From: Aselliscus stoliczkanus | Lineage: Eukaryota > Chordata > Mammalia > Chiroptera > Hipposideridae | NCBI GenBank assembly: GCA_033961575.1 | Contig: CM066730.1 | Coordinates: 131,072,023-131,136,022 of the forward strand | DNA length: 64,000 nt | Direction of reading: 5' to 3' | Shown: positions 1 to 9,645 of the stretch, piece after piece | Position numbering within the stretch: the stretch's first letter is position 1 | Layout: the number at the start of each line of letters is the position of its first letter | The notes under the pieces: model-generated | Seen by the model: only the letters and a program-made list of their open reading frames with translations | Database searches by the model: none | Told to the model about the DNA's origin: nothing | Translations under genes and position numbers: made by a program

Positions 1-21
1 CAGGACTTTTGTGCTTATGTG

Positions 22-22
<1 letters not shown>

Positions 23-79
<57 letters not shown>
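23..79. repeat. (TG)n microsatellite
   Basis: An uninterrupted TG dinucleotide run of about 28 units lies at the window edge. It is likely length-polymorphic. No gene context is visible. Confidence 0.97.
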
Positions 80-81
<2 letters not shown>

Positions 82-424
82 CGGTCTGTGTCTGTATACA
101 CAGTGAACTTTTAAGGAATGAGTTATGTCAGAATTTGCAAATGAAAGCATAACAAATATATCTACAGAATTATAGAGATTTGTCCAAGGCTGGAAACATT
201 TTTGGACATTCTGTTTAATGTGGTTTAGTATTGTTTAACTAATGTGGACTTCTGGCCTAAAAATGCATTAGAACTGTCTCATGATAGTATGCTTGGGAAA
301 ATAAGCACTACTGTAGCAAAAGGCACACATTTAATGCAACCTATACTTTAATCCTCTGATCTTTAACCAAACTGTATTTTTTTTTTTTTTACTGTTGTCT
401 CTTTATATAAAATTCTTAACCCTG

Positions 425-560
425 TTGTTCCATGAAACACTGATTGAGTGCTACTACTGTGCAGAGCAGGAGCCTAAGGCTCTTTGGGAGATACAAACAC
501 AAATAAGATATGGATGCTTGGTTCCTTATCACCCTGTAGAAGAGGTGAAACATACTCTGA
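425..560 (-). mobile_element. L2/MIR-type ancient repeat fragment
   Basis: The text reads like the eroded 'tattgagtgctactatgt...' module seen when L2 or MIR-class elements are read in reverse: TGATTGAGTGCTACTACTGTGC, then a degraded GGAGATACAAACACAAATAAGATA. It is old and strongly diverged. The exact family is not assignable by eye. Confidence 0.4.
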
Positions 561-1316
561 AGTACCTGTAATAAAAGGTAGAAAGTGGTAAAGGTTGTAA
601 AAATTCTAGGAGAGGAGGGATTTCATTGAGCCAAAGAGTGAAGGAATACTGGGGGAGGAAGGGGCATTCACCCTAGGTTTAAAAAAAAAAAAAGGCAATA
701 CTTAATTTAGGTCTAAGTTATTTAAATTATTTTAACTGCATAAAAACTGCTTAAGGATGGTCCCTTCTGTAAACCATTGTTTTGGTGGTTTTCCTCAAAT
801 AATACTAACATTTCTTGAGTGCCTCCAGTACAGCAGGCACAGTTTTTTTTGATGATCTGTATAAAGGCTTTCTAATAGGAAATGATGAGGAGCTGGTGCT
901 TTGGATAAGAATGCATTTTGCACAAAATATATCTCTTCATTTTACCTCACAAGCTTCCTTTCATGAGAGGTCCTTTGGTTCAGAAAAACGCCTGAGTCCA
1001 GACTTGGCCAATATCCAGGATCCAGTGACTCTGTCTAAGTCATCTGGCCTGTCTGGGTCTCAGTTTTCGCTGCCACACAGTGGGAATTCTCAGACTCCCC
1101 AGCTCACTCACAGGGTTGCTGTGAAAATCAAAGTGTGTTGTAAATAGATGTTAAAAAGCAACCCAAATCCAAACATTTGCCAAGAAGCAATATCCTAGCT
1201 TATGAGGTTCATACAAAATATAGCTGTTGCTTATTGTTTATTAAAGTGCTGTGTAAATGAAAAGATTATCTTAAAATTATAAAATATCTGAAATATTTTT
1301 ATAGCAAATACATATA
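561..1316. other. Non-coding stretch, no confident feature
   Basis: This is AT-rich sequence with short A runs (678-692). A 110-codon open frame at 815-1147 has no recognisable domain. Part of 880-1100 faintly resembles a degraded MIR, but not enough to call. I see no splice pair or promoter. Confidence 0.6.
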
Positions 1317-1446
1317 CCTGGGGTGCCAAAAAAATATATACACATGACTTCTATTCATCCTTTGTTATCGGTATATATTGAGTATTAAAATTTTAATAAT
1401 TTTTCCCTTTCATAAAATGTGTATACACTTTTTTCAGCACCCTCTG
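1317..1446. mobile_element. Palindromic Tc1/mariner-type MITE (family 2)
   Basis: The ends are imperfect terminal inverted repeats. The left end reads GGGGTGCCAAAAAAATATA and continues into ATACACATG. The reverse complement of the right end reads GGGTGCTGAAAAAAGTGTA and continues into ATACACATT. The element is about 130 bp, has no coding capacity, and is flanked by TA at 1315-1316 and 1447-1448, the target duplication expected for Tc1/mariner transposition. It differs in sequence from the three 80-bp MITEs elsewhere in the window. Confidence 0.75.
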
Positions 1447-1639
1447 TATATTAACCCTTGATTATCATGCATTGTAAAGAACTCATTCAAATTCCAAAGA
1501 AAACCATCAAGATCCTACTACAAGAATAAGCAAAGAATGTAAACTTACTGCTTTTCAAGGTGACAGACCATTAATAAACATACAGAAAAAAAAGCTCCCC
1601 TCATGAATTATCTTAGAAACTCAAATTCAAACAGCATTA

Positions 1640-2017
1640 GGAATATCATTTTATGGACAAAAAGTCAAGGTTTCAGAAATTCTCCACTATTTTGTTAGTA
1701 GTATTATTGTATGTTAATAAAAGACTTACAAGCAAAAAAAAAACAAAACACCCCAAAACAAACAAAAAAACTAATCTACTGTAGGAATTTAGAGAATCTG
1801 GGGAAAAAAGTTAAAGGAATGAAAAAAGCTAAAGCATGAAGATATCCAATGCAATTTTATTTATAATAATAAAAGATGGCAATAACTTAAATATCCAGTG
1901 TTCAGGGAGTGATTTCATAAGTTATGACTTTTCAACATGAAAGACTATTATTAGGCCCCTTAGATAATCATCATGAATATGTGTAGCAACACATAAAAAA
2001 TATTTAAAGTTTAAAGT
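1640..2017 (+). mobile_element. L1 3'-region-like fragment
   Basis: AT-rich text such as ATTTATAATAATAAAAGATGGC, AACTTAAATATCCAGTG and GAAAGACTATTATTAGG resembles the degraded 3' end of L1 ORF2 (the 'aataatagccaaaagatgg...aaatgtccaacaa...' module) in sense orientation. It is old. A younger SINE interrupts its downstream flank at 2028. Confidence 0.5.
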
Positions 2018-2153
2018 AAAATGGAAGAGTGCCGGCCGAGTGGCACGGAGGTTAAGCGCTGGCCTGGAAGCCAGCGGCCCCGGTTCGGGTCCCACATATG
2101 AAGGCCAGTGCCACTGCCCTCAAAAAAAAAAAAAAAAAAAAGGAAAATGGAAG
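2018..2153 (+). mobile_element. Short tRNA-headed SINE with target duplication
   Basis: The head (GCCGGCCGAGTGGC...) carries an A-box-like GGCCGAGTGG and a B box GGTTCGGGTCC, with an anticodon-like stem-loop between them. It ends in the GAGGGC/GCCCTC-type hairpin (here GAAGGC) followed directly by about 20 A. The insertion is bounded by AAAATGGAAG at 2018-2027 and 2144-2153. This is one of six short copies in the window. It is a retroposed element, not a tRNA gene: the anticodon arm is extended and there is no acceptor stem. Confidence 0.93.
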
Positions 2154-2159
2154 AAAAAA

Positions 2160-2365
2160 ATAATAGCCATCGTTTATGGAGTCTTTCCTAGTGGCGCTGT
2201 GCCAACATTCTCCCTTTTTATCTTTACAGCAGCTATGTGCATATGTGCAAAAGGTATTTTACACTTCAGAAATTGAGGCCTAAAGGTAAATTGTCCAAAA
2301 ACTTGCAGCTCATTAGTTGAGGAAGCAACACTCAAACCTAGATCTGTCCAACTCCAATGCCTTCA
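2160..2365 (-). mobile_element. MIR SINE, reversed
   Basis: A degraded MIR read in reverse: CTTTACAGCAGCTATGTGC, then TTTTACACTTCAGAAATTGAGGCC, then AAACTTGCAGCTCATTAGTTG. It lies directly downstream of the younger SINE. Confidence 0.65.
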
Positions 2366-2659
2366 TTTCTTTCACTGCCAATAGCACATAAATTATGGCC
2401 GTAGTCATACAAAAACACGTGCATCTATGGAGGGTAACAGGCAAAAGTAGAGAGGAGCTCTAAGACAGTGGGAATATGGGTCAATTCCAAAGAAACTTGC
2501 TATCCTTTTTAAATTGTCATTGAAAAACAAACAAACAAAACAAACAAAAACCGCCCTTGCCCTTTCAATAGAAAAATGGGGAAAAAAAATATATTGTGTG
2601 CAACATTTCAATTCATTGTTTACTGTTTTCATATAGTCTCTTAACAGCTTGGCAAAATA

Positions 2660-3380
2660 GAAATACATGCATGTTTATAATTTCTCACTAGCTTTGGCAT
2701 AATCAGGATACTTTCTCCCCTCACTCCCAAATTATCTACAAATTAGTTAAGGATCTATACCACCTGCTTCTCAATTAAAAACAAAATGTAATTCTCTAGA
2801 AGATCTGTGTGGATTAAGGACAGTGACCAGGTGGGAGCGTTTTTCTCTCTGAACAGCCCAGACCAGCTCTTCCAGACAGGAGCCAGTCTCAAGGCAGAGA
2901 TAATAGGGTGGCACTATTTGATTATAAAGTAGGCCAATTCACCCACTCAGGGTGTGCCCTGCCCTGGGACAGAAGGCCTTGCACAATGGGGGAAAATGTC
3001 ACCATTTTGGTTCCTACTGTCTTTTATCTTAAGGGCTCAAGACTTGATTCATGATTCTTGGGCATGTACCGCATTAGTTTGTAAACTCAATATCCCTGCC
3101 AACATCTAATAACAGACAAAATTCTGTGATGGTCTCAAGGCACAGGGTTTATTTCTTTCAACTTAGTCTCACCTTTGCAGACCATATACCCTTTATGCCT
3201 ACAATAGGATCTTTTCTGTTTCAAAGGCCCTTTGATATCCCTTTTGCCATTTGAGACACTATCATGTCAGAATTTGCAAGTAAAAACATAATAGACCTGA
3301 CTAGAGAACAGTGGAGATATCTCAAGAGCTGGAAACATTCTCCAACACACTTCTCAATGTAGCTCATTGTGGGTTGCTCC
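2660..3380. other. Non-coding stretch, no confident feature
   Basis: Moderately AT-rich single-copy-looking sequence. I see no gene, splice pair or assignable repeat. Confidence 0.55.
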
Positions 3381-3384
3381 CTGT

Positions 3385-3495
3385 TTGGTAGACAGGGAAA
3401 TCGAAGCACATACAAGTTAAGTGATTTACTGGAAGTCACTGGGAGTGAAGACCGCCAGAAGCCAGGCCTGTAAATCTAGTGTTCACTCCACTCTC
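3385..3495 (-). mobile_element. MIR fragment, reversed
   Basis: The central part of a reversed MIR is visible: AGACAGGGAAATCGAAGCAC, then AAGTTAAGTGATTTACTGG and AAGTCACTGGGAGTGA. Both ends are lost. Confidence 0.55.
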
Positions 3496-3612
3496 CTAGA
3501 GTGTCCATGTTATGTTGTTTTTCTAGAGGATTAAAATGGGACTAGAAACAAATATATTCGAAAAGATCAGAATCCATTTAGCCATTTAAAGCTAAAAATC
3601 TCCCAGGGCTAT

Positions 3613-4250
3613 ATAGTTGTCCCGTATGCATGGTTTCACTTGCCACCATTTTAGTGACTGGTGGTCAACTGCACCCCAAAAAAACTAAATGGGAAATTCC
3701 AGAAATAAACAGTTCATAAGTTTTAAATTGTGCACTGTTCTGAGTAGTGAGGTGAAATCTTGTGCCATCCCATTCTATCCCTCTTGGGACATGAATCATC
3801 TCTTGGTCATGCATAGCCACACTTTATACACTCCCCCGCTGTTAGTTACTGAGTAGCCATCTCAGTTATCAGATCAACTATTGCAGTGTCACACTGCTTC
3901 AAGTAACTCTTATTTTACTTAATGTCTCTTTCACCTCACTTCATCTCGTCACGTGGACATTTTATCAACTCACATCATCACAAGAAGAAGTGTGAGGACA
4001 GTACAACCAGAAATTTTAAGAGAGGGAGACCACATTCACATAACTTGCATTACCGTGTAATTGTTCTATTTTATTATTAGTAATTATTAATCTCTTACTG
4101 TGCCTCATTTATACATTAAGCTTGATCATAGGTATGTATGATCATAGGAAAACAACATAGTATATATAGGGTTCAGTACTATACATGGTTTCAAGCATCC
4201 ACTAGGGGTCTTGGAACTTCCCCCCTACATATAAGGGGAGCTACTGTAAT
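3613..4250 (+). mobile_element. Tigger-type (pogo/Tc1-mariner) DNA transposon remnant
   Basis: The left end reads GTTGTCCCGTATGCATGGTT, followed by the diagnostic inner text AATGGGAAATTCCAGAAATA, AACAGTTCATAAGTTTTAAA, GTTCTGAGTAGTGAGGTGAA and AGTTACTGAGTAGCCATCTC. These match what I know of Tigger 5' non-coding sequence. The right end reads CCCCCTACATATAAGGGGAG, an eroded inverted terminus. The transposase region is missing, so this is a non-autonomous or internally deleted copy. A TA precedes the left end. Confidence 0.75.
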
Positions 4251-4328
4251 TGTATATTGTATAATGGCAATAAACTTTATAGTAATAAAGGGAGTCTGGC
4301 AAGTTATGTATGTTCTAGACAAACCCTG

Positions 4329-4786
4329 CCCAATACTTTTTCTTTTTTTTTTTAAAGATTTTTATTGGGGAATTGGGGGAGGGGAACAGCGTTGGGGACT
4401 CTGGGAAGGAGAACAGACAAGTTGCTGTCTTTTTGTTCTTCAGTCTAGTTGCGGAGGATGTTGCTTCACTGGCCCATGTTGGTATCATCATTGCGCTCTT
4501 CCTGGGTGAGACAGATCCGTCGCCGGCCTCTTGATGTCGCTCACCACGGCTATTGGCAGCTCACGCTGGCTGCCGGCCACTCACTGTAGCCTATAGCAGC
4601 CCACTGCAGCAAGGGCTGCAGCCTACACCATCGCCGGGGCTTGCACAGCCCAGCTCCAGGTGGAGCTGTTGTTAGCTGTAGAGGGCAGTGTCACTGGCCC
4701 TCATACGTGGGATCCGAACCGGGGCCGCTGGCATCCCAAAACCAGCTCTTAACCAATGCGCCACTCGGCCGGCCCCAATACTTTTT
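4329..4786 (-). mobile_element. Long composite tRNA-headed SINE, copy 1
   Basis: This full-length reversed element spans 4342-4773 between CCCAATACTTTTT duplications at 4329-4341 and 4774-4786. Read on the minus strand it has the same tRNA-like head as the short copies, then the GAGGGC/GCCCTC hairpin. A GC-rich middle of about 190 bp follows. The last part contains a VES-like segment (ACATGGGCCAGTGAAGCAAC, then CGCAACTAGACTGAAG) and a tail with AATAAA followed by TCTTT and poly(A). AATAAA plus TCTTT is the signature of T+ type SINEs. Confidence 0.92.
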
Positions 4787-4794
4787 TCAATGAT

Positions 4795-4965
4795 GGAAAT
4801 ATTCTGTACCCATGCTATTCAATAAAGTAGTTGCTTCTGTGTCTGCTTGATCACTGGACATGTGGCTCAGGAAACTAGGAGAATTAGTTTCTAATTGTAT
4901 TTAATTTGAATTTAAATCCTCACGTGTACTAGTGGCTACTTCACAGTTCTGTACTTCTCAGTGCT
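4795..4965. mobile_element. Ancient hAT-like repeat fragment
   Basis: TGCTATTCAATAAAGTAGTTGC, GACATGTGGCTCAGGAAACT and CTAGTGGCTACTTCACAG resemble the 'tgtccaatagaa...acatgtggctagtggctac' family of mammalian hAT-like repeats also seen near 8775 and 58640. It is heavily diverged. Confidence 0.4.
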
Positions 4966-4969
4966 TTCT

Positions 4970-5129
4970 TGACATCTCTACTTGGATGTCTCAGAGTTAG
5001 CAAGGTCAAATCAGAATCCTTGATTTTCTTCCCTCTCTCAACCTGTTTCTCCTCCAACAAAGCCATCATCAACCCAATTGCTTAAGCTGAAACCTGGGTG
5101 TCATCTTGACCTCTTCCTCTCCCTCATGT
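4970..5129 (+). mobile_element. Ancient LINE 3'-UTR-type repeat, 5' part
   Basis: CCAACAAAGCCATCATCAACCC, ATTGCTTAAGCTGAAACCTG and GTGTCATCTTGACCTCTTCC resemble an old pan-mammalian interspersed repeat. The repeat resumes after the SINE at about 5624, so the SINE split it. Confidence 0.5.
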
Positions 5130-5623
5130 CTTGTGTCTACTTTATTTTTTTTTTTTTTATTTTTTTTTTTTTTAAAGATTTTATTGGGGAATTGGTGGAG
5201 GGGAACAGCATTGGGGAATCGGGGAAGGGGAACAGACAAGCCGCTGTCTTCTTGTTCCTCAGTTTTAGCTGCGGAGGATGTTGCTCCACTGTTGGTATCG
5301 TCATTGCGCTCCCCCCGGACGAGGCAGATCGGTCGCCGGCCTCCGGATGTCGCTCATCGCGGCTATTGGCAGCTCACGCTTGGCTGCCAGCCGCTCACGC
5401 TGGCTGCGGGCCACTCACTGCAGCCCACGGCAGCCCACTGCAGCAGGGGCCGCAGCCCACACCGTCACCGGGGCTCGCACAGCCCAGCTCCAGGTGGAGC
5501 CGTTGTTAGCTGTAGAGGGCAGCGTCACTGGCCCTCATGTGGGATCCGAACCGGGGCAGCTGGCATCCCAAAACCAGCGCTCAACCAATGCGCCACTCGG
5601 CCGGCCCTTGTGTCTACTTTATT
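5130..5623 (-). mobile_element. Long composite tRNA-headed SINE, copy 2
   Basis: The element spans 5147-5606 between perfect 17-bp duplications CTTGTGTCTACTTTATT at 5130-5146 and 5607-5623. It has the same layout as copy 1. Two differences are visible. A roughly 20-bp direct duplication lies in the GC-rich middle (about 5373-5412, both units starting CTCACGCT). The VES-like segment has lost the CCCATG core, reading CCACTGTTGGTATC instead of CACTGGCCCATGTTGGTATC. Overlapping open frames here are GC-rich SINE translation, not genes. Confidence 0.95.
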
Positions 5624-6050
5624 AGCAGGTCCTAATTGTTTTACCTTTAGAACCAGCACTGAATCCATCCACTTCTCTCCATCTCTCTATGCTGACCCAA
5701 GATATCATCGTATCTCATCTGAACAATTGAATGGCCTTATATTGCTCACCATTGACCCATTCATCCCGTTACCTCTTCTAGACGCCTCCATACAACTACC
5801 AAAGAGGCACTATTAAATGTGTCAGTTGGTTACATCACCCCCTGCTTGTATGGAAAATACTGTAGAACTAATCACCGTTTGAAGTTATCTTACTTATTAC
5901 TTCTTTACATATTTATTTTCTGTCTCCCATTACAATGGGAGCGTCCCTGTGTCAGGAACGTTGTTTACCTCATTCACTGCTGTCTCTCTAGCACCTGCAA
6001 CTGTGCCCTGTACACAAAGTGCACACAGTAAACCTCTCCATCATAATGTT
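5624..6050 (+). mobile_element. Ancient LINE 3'-UTR-type repeat, 3' part
   Basis: Continues 4970-5129. It holds ACTTCTCTCCATCTCTCTATGC, then GTGTCAGTTGGTTACATCAC. The end has the ageing tail text TCCCTGTGTCAGGAACGTTG, CTCATTCACTGCTGTCTCTC and CTAGCACCTGCAACTGTGCC. This pattern is common to L2-class and related old 3' ends. The exact family is not resolved. Confidence 0.5.
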
Positions 6051-6059
6051 TATTGTTCA

Positions 6060-6920
6060 AGGAGATGAGAGAGCAAAAGTCCAATACAAATTTATAATGT
6101 GGTTATTAATAACTGCTATGATGCTGACATCCATATGCATGGGAAACTGGTGGTTTCTTTTACATTCTGGACTCTAGGAAGGGCGGGTGTTATCACTGAC
6201 TGCATTTATCTGTGAGTGGGTAGGTGGACCATGGTCCAGGTGCAATCTCTGATGTGAGCTAGAAAGAGTTCTTTTTTTCCTAGAGGCCTGTGTCTGTCCC
6301 AGACCTTGAAACTTTTCGAGAAAGAGGAGAGCATCCTTCCATAAGGTTACTCTTTATAAAAATTCATCCAAGGAGAGTTTAGATAGTGATGGAAAGAAAC
6401 TTATTGTGGAACTCCAGGGTAGAAAATGACAAAGTCATGTCTGGGCAGCAAAAGGAGATTGATTTTCAACATGAGACTTTTTTTTTTAAGTATTTGGAAT
6501 ATGCTCATATTGAATTATTTGAGACAAAGAAAACCTTAAGAAACAGGGTTTTGTGTCCCTTCTTTCTTGACTATTGCATTTTTTTTTAAAGGAAAGTATC
6601 TTTTTGAGCATTCCTTTCTAATGGCCAGCCAAGGCTTTCCAGAAGGCATGTTGTTGCTAGATCCATGTGCAAAGTTAAATGAAGCTGATGAACTAGTTGG
6701 AAATATGATCAAGTTGGCCAAGCTCTGAGTTGTATCTCTTTCTTCTAGTACCAAACAGGTCCTGGGAAATGTTCATTCCCTGGCACTGGCTGGATTTAGA
6801 AGACGCACCTAAAACTTCCTTTGTTAAAGGACATACTCGGAAACTATTTTTTATCCCATGGTGTCTTTTTTTAGGCCCAAATTTATAGCCTCGTCCCCAT
6901 TCTTCCAATGCTGTTCCAGT
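6060..6920. other. Non-coding stretch, no confident feature
   Basis: Single-copy-looking sequence with short T runs. Short frames on both strands have no recognisable product. No promoter or splice pair is visible. Confidence 0.55.
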
Positions 6921-6924
6921 GTTT

Positions 6925-7140
6925 TTCTGTGAGTTTATTGAGCATCTACTATATACTGACACCTTGCTAGGTCCTGGAAAGACAAAGATGAGTTAGACAC
7001 ATTCTTAACTTTCAGAGATTCTGCAAACAGGTGGGCAGAGAGACCAGTAAATGAAAAACCGAAACACAGGAGCCACTTGCATTCACAGAGGAAAGAAGGG
7101 GACAATGAGAGTAGAAGGCAGTGGGACATAATGGGAGGCA
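6925..7140 (-). mobile_element. L2-class fragment, reversed
   Basis: GAGTTTATTGAGCATCTACTAT, then TGCTAGGTCCTGGAAAGACA and AAGATGAGTTAGACACATTC. This is the familiar reversed 3' module of L2-class elements (attattgagc...gctaggcactgg...acaaagatg). Confidence 0.55.
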
Positions 7141-7149
7141 GGTAAGGTA

Positions 7150-7400
7150 CAGGCATTAAGAGAGCAGGCTCTGGAGCCACATTGTCTGGGTTCATAGTCT
7201 GGCTCTGCCAATTATAAGCCGTGTGACCTTAGGCTACTGACTTAACCTCTATGCCTCAGTTTGTGAACCTGCTAACTGGGCTAATAAAAGAACCTATGCC
7301 ACATGGTTCCTGAGTAGATTCAAGTTGCACACAAAGCACTTGAAACAGTGCCTGGTACCTAATTCCATAAAAATCAGCCTTTGTTATTATCAGTAGTAGT
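7150..7400 (+). mobile_element. MIR SINE
   Basis: A well-preserved MIR. It shows AGAGAGCAGGCTCTGGAGCC, GCCGTGTGACCTTAGGC, TTAACCTCTATGCCTCAGTT and CTTGAAACAGTGCCTGGTAC in the right order. Confidence 0.88.
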
Positions 7401-7469
7401 AGTACATAATTATTGATTGAATTGAATGAATACCACTGTTACTGCAGAGCAGTTGTCCCTAAGCCAGCC

Positions 7470-7800
7470 AAAGGCGTTCACAAAGGCTTCCTGGAGGGGG
7501 TGAGTTGAACTGAGACGTGAAGATAGGCTGATACTGTAGGGAAAGGACATGTTTGACAGAAAGGACAGAATTTACAAAGGCACAGGGGAGTGAGAGTGGG
7601 AGGCGTGTAGGGACCTGTAAATAGGTATGTGTTGTGAAAGGGCAAGATGCCAAGGGGTGAGCACCCAGAGAGGAAGGCAGGCATGAGCTCGTTGGGACTT
7701 TGGAGACTGGGCTGAGGACCCTGGACTTGACCCTAAAACCTGGAGGAGGCCACTGAAGGGCTTTCAGAAGGTTCGAGGCTCAACTTGCGAGATTGGGCAT
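7470..7800 (+). mobile_element. Ancient interspersed repeat, class unresolved
   Basis: The series CACAAAGGCTTCCTGGAGGG, GAACTGAGACGTGAAGATAG, AAGGCACAGGGGAGTGAGAG and CCACTGAAGGGCTTTCAGAAGG matches an old mammalian repeat ('cttcctggaggaggtgacatttgagctgagtcttgaagg...ccattgaagggttt'). I recognise the pattern but not its class with certainty. Confidence 0.45.
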
Positions 7801-8369
7801 CGGTGCCCCACAGTGGCTTTGGCCTGTGGCCTATTTATTCTGAAGTGTCACTGACCAACCTCCTTCCCTGTGATTTGGGCAGGGAGTGTGTGGATCTGAT
7901 TTGTCTTACCAGGTGTGATTTCTTTGAGGACCACAGATTCGTAAAGTGAAAGGATGTGTTTTCTAATTCCTTTCTACCTGATTCTTCCTCTCTTACTCCT
8001 TACCCCTGCTAAGATGGATACAGAGATGTCTGTGTTACAGACCCCTTTGGGAATTGGATGTCTGTTACAGACCCCTTCTCTCAGAAAAATCACGAAGACA
8101 AGATATTCCAGAGATTCCACATTAACCTCCCCCTACACCCCCACTTTGGTCATCCAAATAGGCCCCCCAAATGCAATGCATGCAGCCTTTTGACCCCAGG
8201 CCTGCTTTTGGTTTTTATGCTCTCACCCCAAATTGTTTTTAACTTAATTTGCTAGCACATCCCATAACTCATCCATCTGCCATCACTGCTATTATCTGAC
8301 TATATCATGAGAGCAGCCTTGGATCTCTTGGTGGTTATAATTAAAACTGAAAGCAATTCTTATTTTGAG

Positions 8370-8635
8370 CCGTTCAAATTTAATTGAGAGTATGGTGGCT
8401 TAGGACATGGGCTCAGGGGGCAGACTCTGTGAATTACAATCCCACTATCTTACCACCTTGAGTAGGCCATTTAACCTCTCTGTGCCTCAATTTCCTCATT
8501 ATAAAATGGGAATGATAATATGCTTATCTCATGAAGTGATTGTGAGGATTAGTTGAGGAAACACAGGAACATGCCGAAAACAACTGGCACATAGCAAGTG
8601 CTATGTAAGTATTTGTTATTACTACATTGTTATTT
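8370..8635 (+). mobile_element. MIR SINE
   Basis: CATTTAACCTCTCTGTGCCTC, AATTTCCTCATTATAAAATGG, GATTGTGAGGATTAGTTGAGG and CTGGCACATAGCAAGTGCTAT give a clear MIR core and 3' part. Its 5' end is eroded. Confidence 0.9.
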
Positions 8636-8774
8636 CTGCTAAAATGACGTCATGAATGGGGTAATGATGGATTACCAGGAGCAGGAAAATAGATGAATAA
8701 AAATCCCTTATGCATTTGACTCAGTTTGGAGCCTTGCCAGTACCTGAAAGCCAAGAACAGATAGATTCGCTAGG

Positions 8775-9170
8775 CTTGTACTGTCTGGTGTGATAGTCAT
8801 GAGCCACTGTGACTGTTGACTACTGGAAATGTGACTAGCCTGAGTTGAGATGTCCTGGGTCTTGAAGATTTAGTATGAAAATAAAATAAAATAAAATAAA
8901 ATGTCTCCTTAATAATTGTTTCTGTTGGTTGTGATGAAATAATATTCCGAATAAATTAGGTTAAATTCATATATTGGGTTGTCGGAAAAGTCATGATGCA
9001 TTTTTGCAATGAAAAACCTAGAAAAAAATACGTCATGGCTTTTCCGACAACCCAATATTATTAAAATCAATTCCATCTGTTTCTTTTTGCTTTTCTAATG
9101 TGGCTATTAGGAAATACAAAATTATATATGCGGCCTGTGTTATCCTTCTGTCGGACAGCACTGCCTTAGG
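8775..9170 (-). mobile_element. Old hAT-like repeat split by a MITE
   Basis: The left part (GAGCCACTGTGACTGTTGAC, GAAATGTGACTAGCCTGAGTTG) and the right part (TTTCTAATGTGGCTATTAGG, CTTCTGTCGGACAGCACTGCC) are the two halves of an old 'tgtccaatagaa...tttcaagtgctcaatagcc' type repeat in reverse. They are separated by the MITE at 8974-9055. An (AAAAT)n run lies at 8877-8901. Confidence 0.6.
8974..9055 (+). mobile_element. 80-bp palindromic mariner-type MITE, copy 1
   Basis: The termini TTGGGTTGTCGGAAAAGTCA and TGGCTTTTCCGACAACCCAA are near-perfect inverted repeats that cover almost half the element each. The duplicated target is TA (8972-8973, 9056-9057). The spacer GCATTTTTGCAATGAAAAAC is shared with the other two copies. 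The element has no coding capacity, so it depends on a mariner transposase encoded elsewhere. Confidence 0.92.
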
Positions 9171-9644
9171 TTCAGCATTATCAATAAAAGAAAAATATTG
9201 CGACTGGGATAAGGTGACCACTGTTGGAGAGCCTTGTATACTCCTCCCATTGCTATACACATTATGCTGGACCATTTGTGTTTTAATTGGTTCCATAAAG
9301 GGAGACATAGCTTGGTCCCAGTAGAAGGGGATTGAGGGGCCAAGGCAAGAGCAATAACGAGGGAGGGTTCCACTGACTTGGAGGGGTTTGGATGAAAACA
9401 CTACCATTTATAGTTATACTGGGCTCAGCCTTTCAGCACTCCCTGAAGCAGATGAGAGAATGCTTTCTGTTCAGGAAGTTGAAATATGTAGGCGAAAAAC
9501 TCTCCCTATCCCATCAGGAGCCAGAAAAAACTTTGCTAATCTTTAACTAAAGAAATAATACTCAACATTATGTCAGTTGCTTGGGATCGGAAGCATGCCC
9601 TTTCCAAATGGGATTTACTTACGGAATGTTTAATTCTATTTCAG
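9171..9644. other. Non-coding stretch before the exon-like segment
   Basis: Unique-looking sequence. A 124-codon reverse frame across 9033-9407 begins inside the repeat and has no recognisable domain. No gene is supported. Confidence 0.5.
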
Positions 9645-9645
9645 A

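Noticed and set aside
5106..5816. 236-codon open frame rich in Arg, Pro, Ser and His
   Set aside because: It runs through the GC-rich body of a reversed long SINE flanked by perfect target duplications. It is repeat translation.
8974..9055. microRNA precursor hairpin
   Set aside because: The hairpin is explained by MITE terminal inverted repeats, and there is no evidence of processing. I keep only the suggestion to check small-RNA data.
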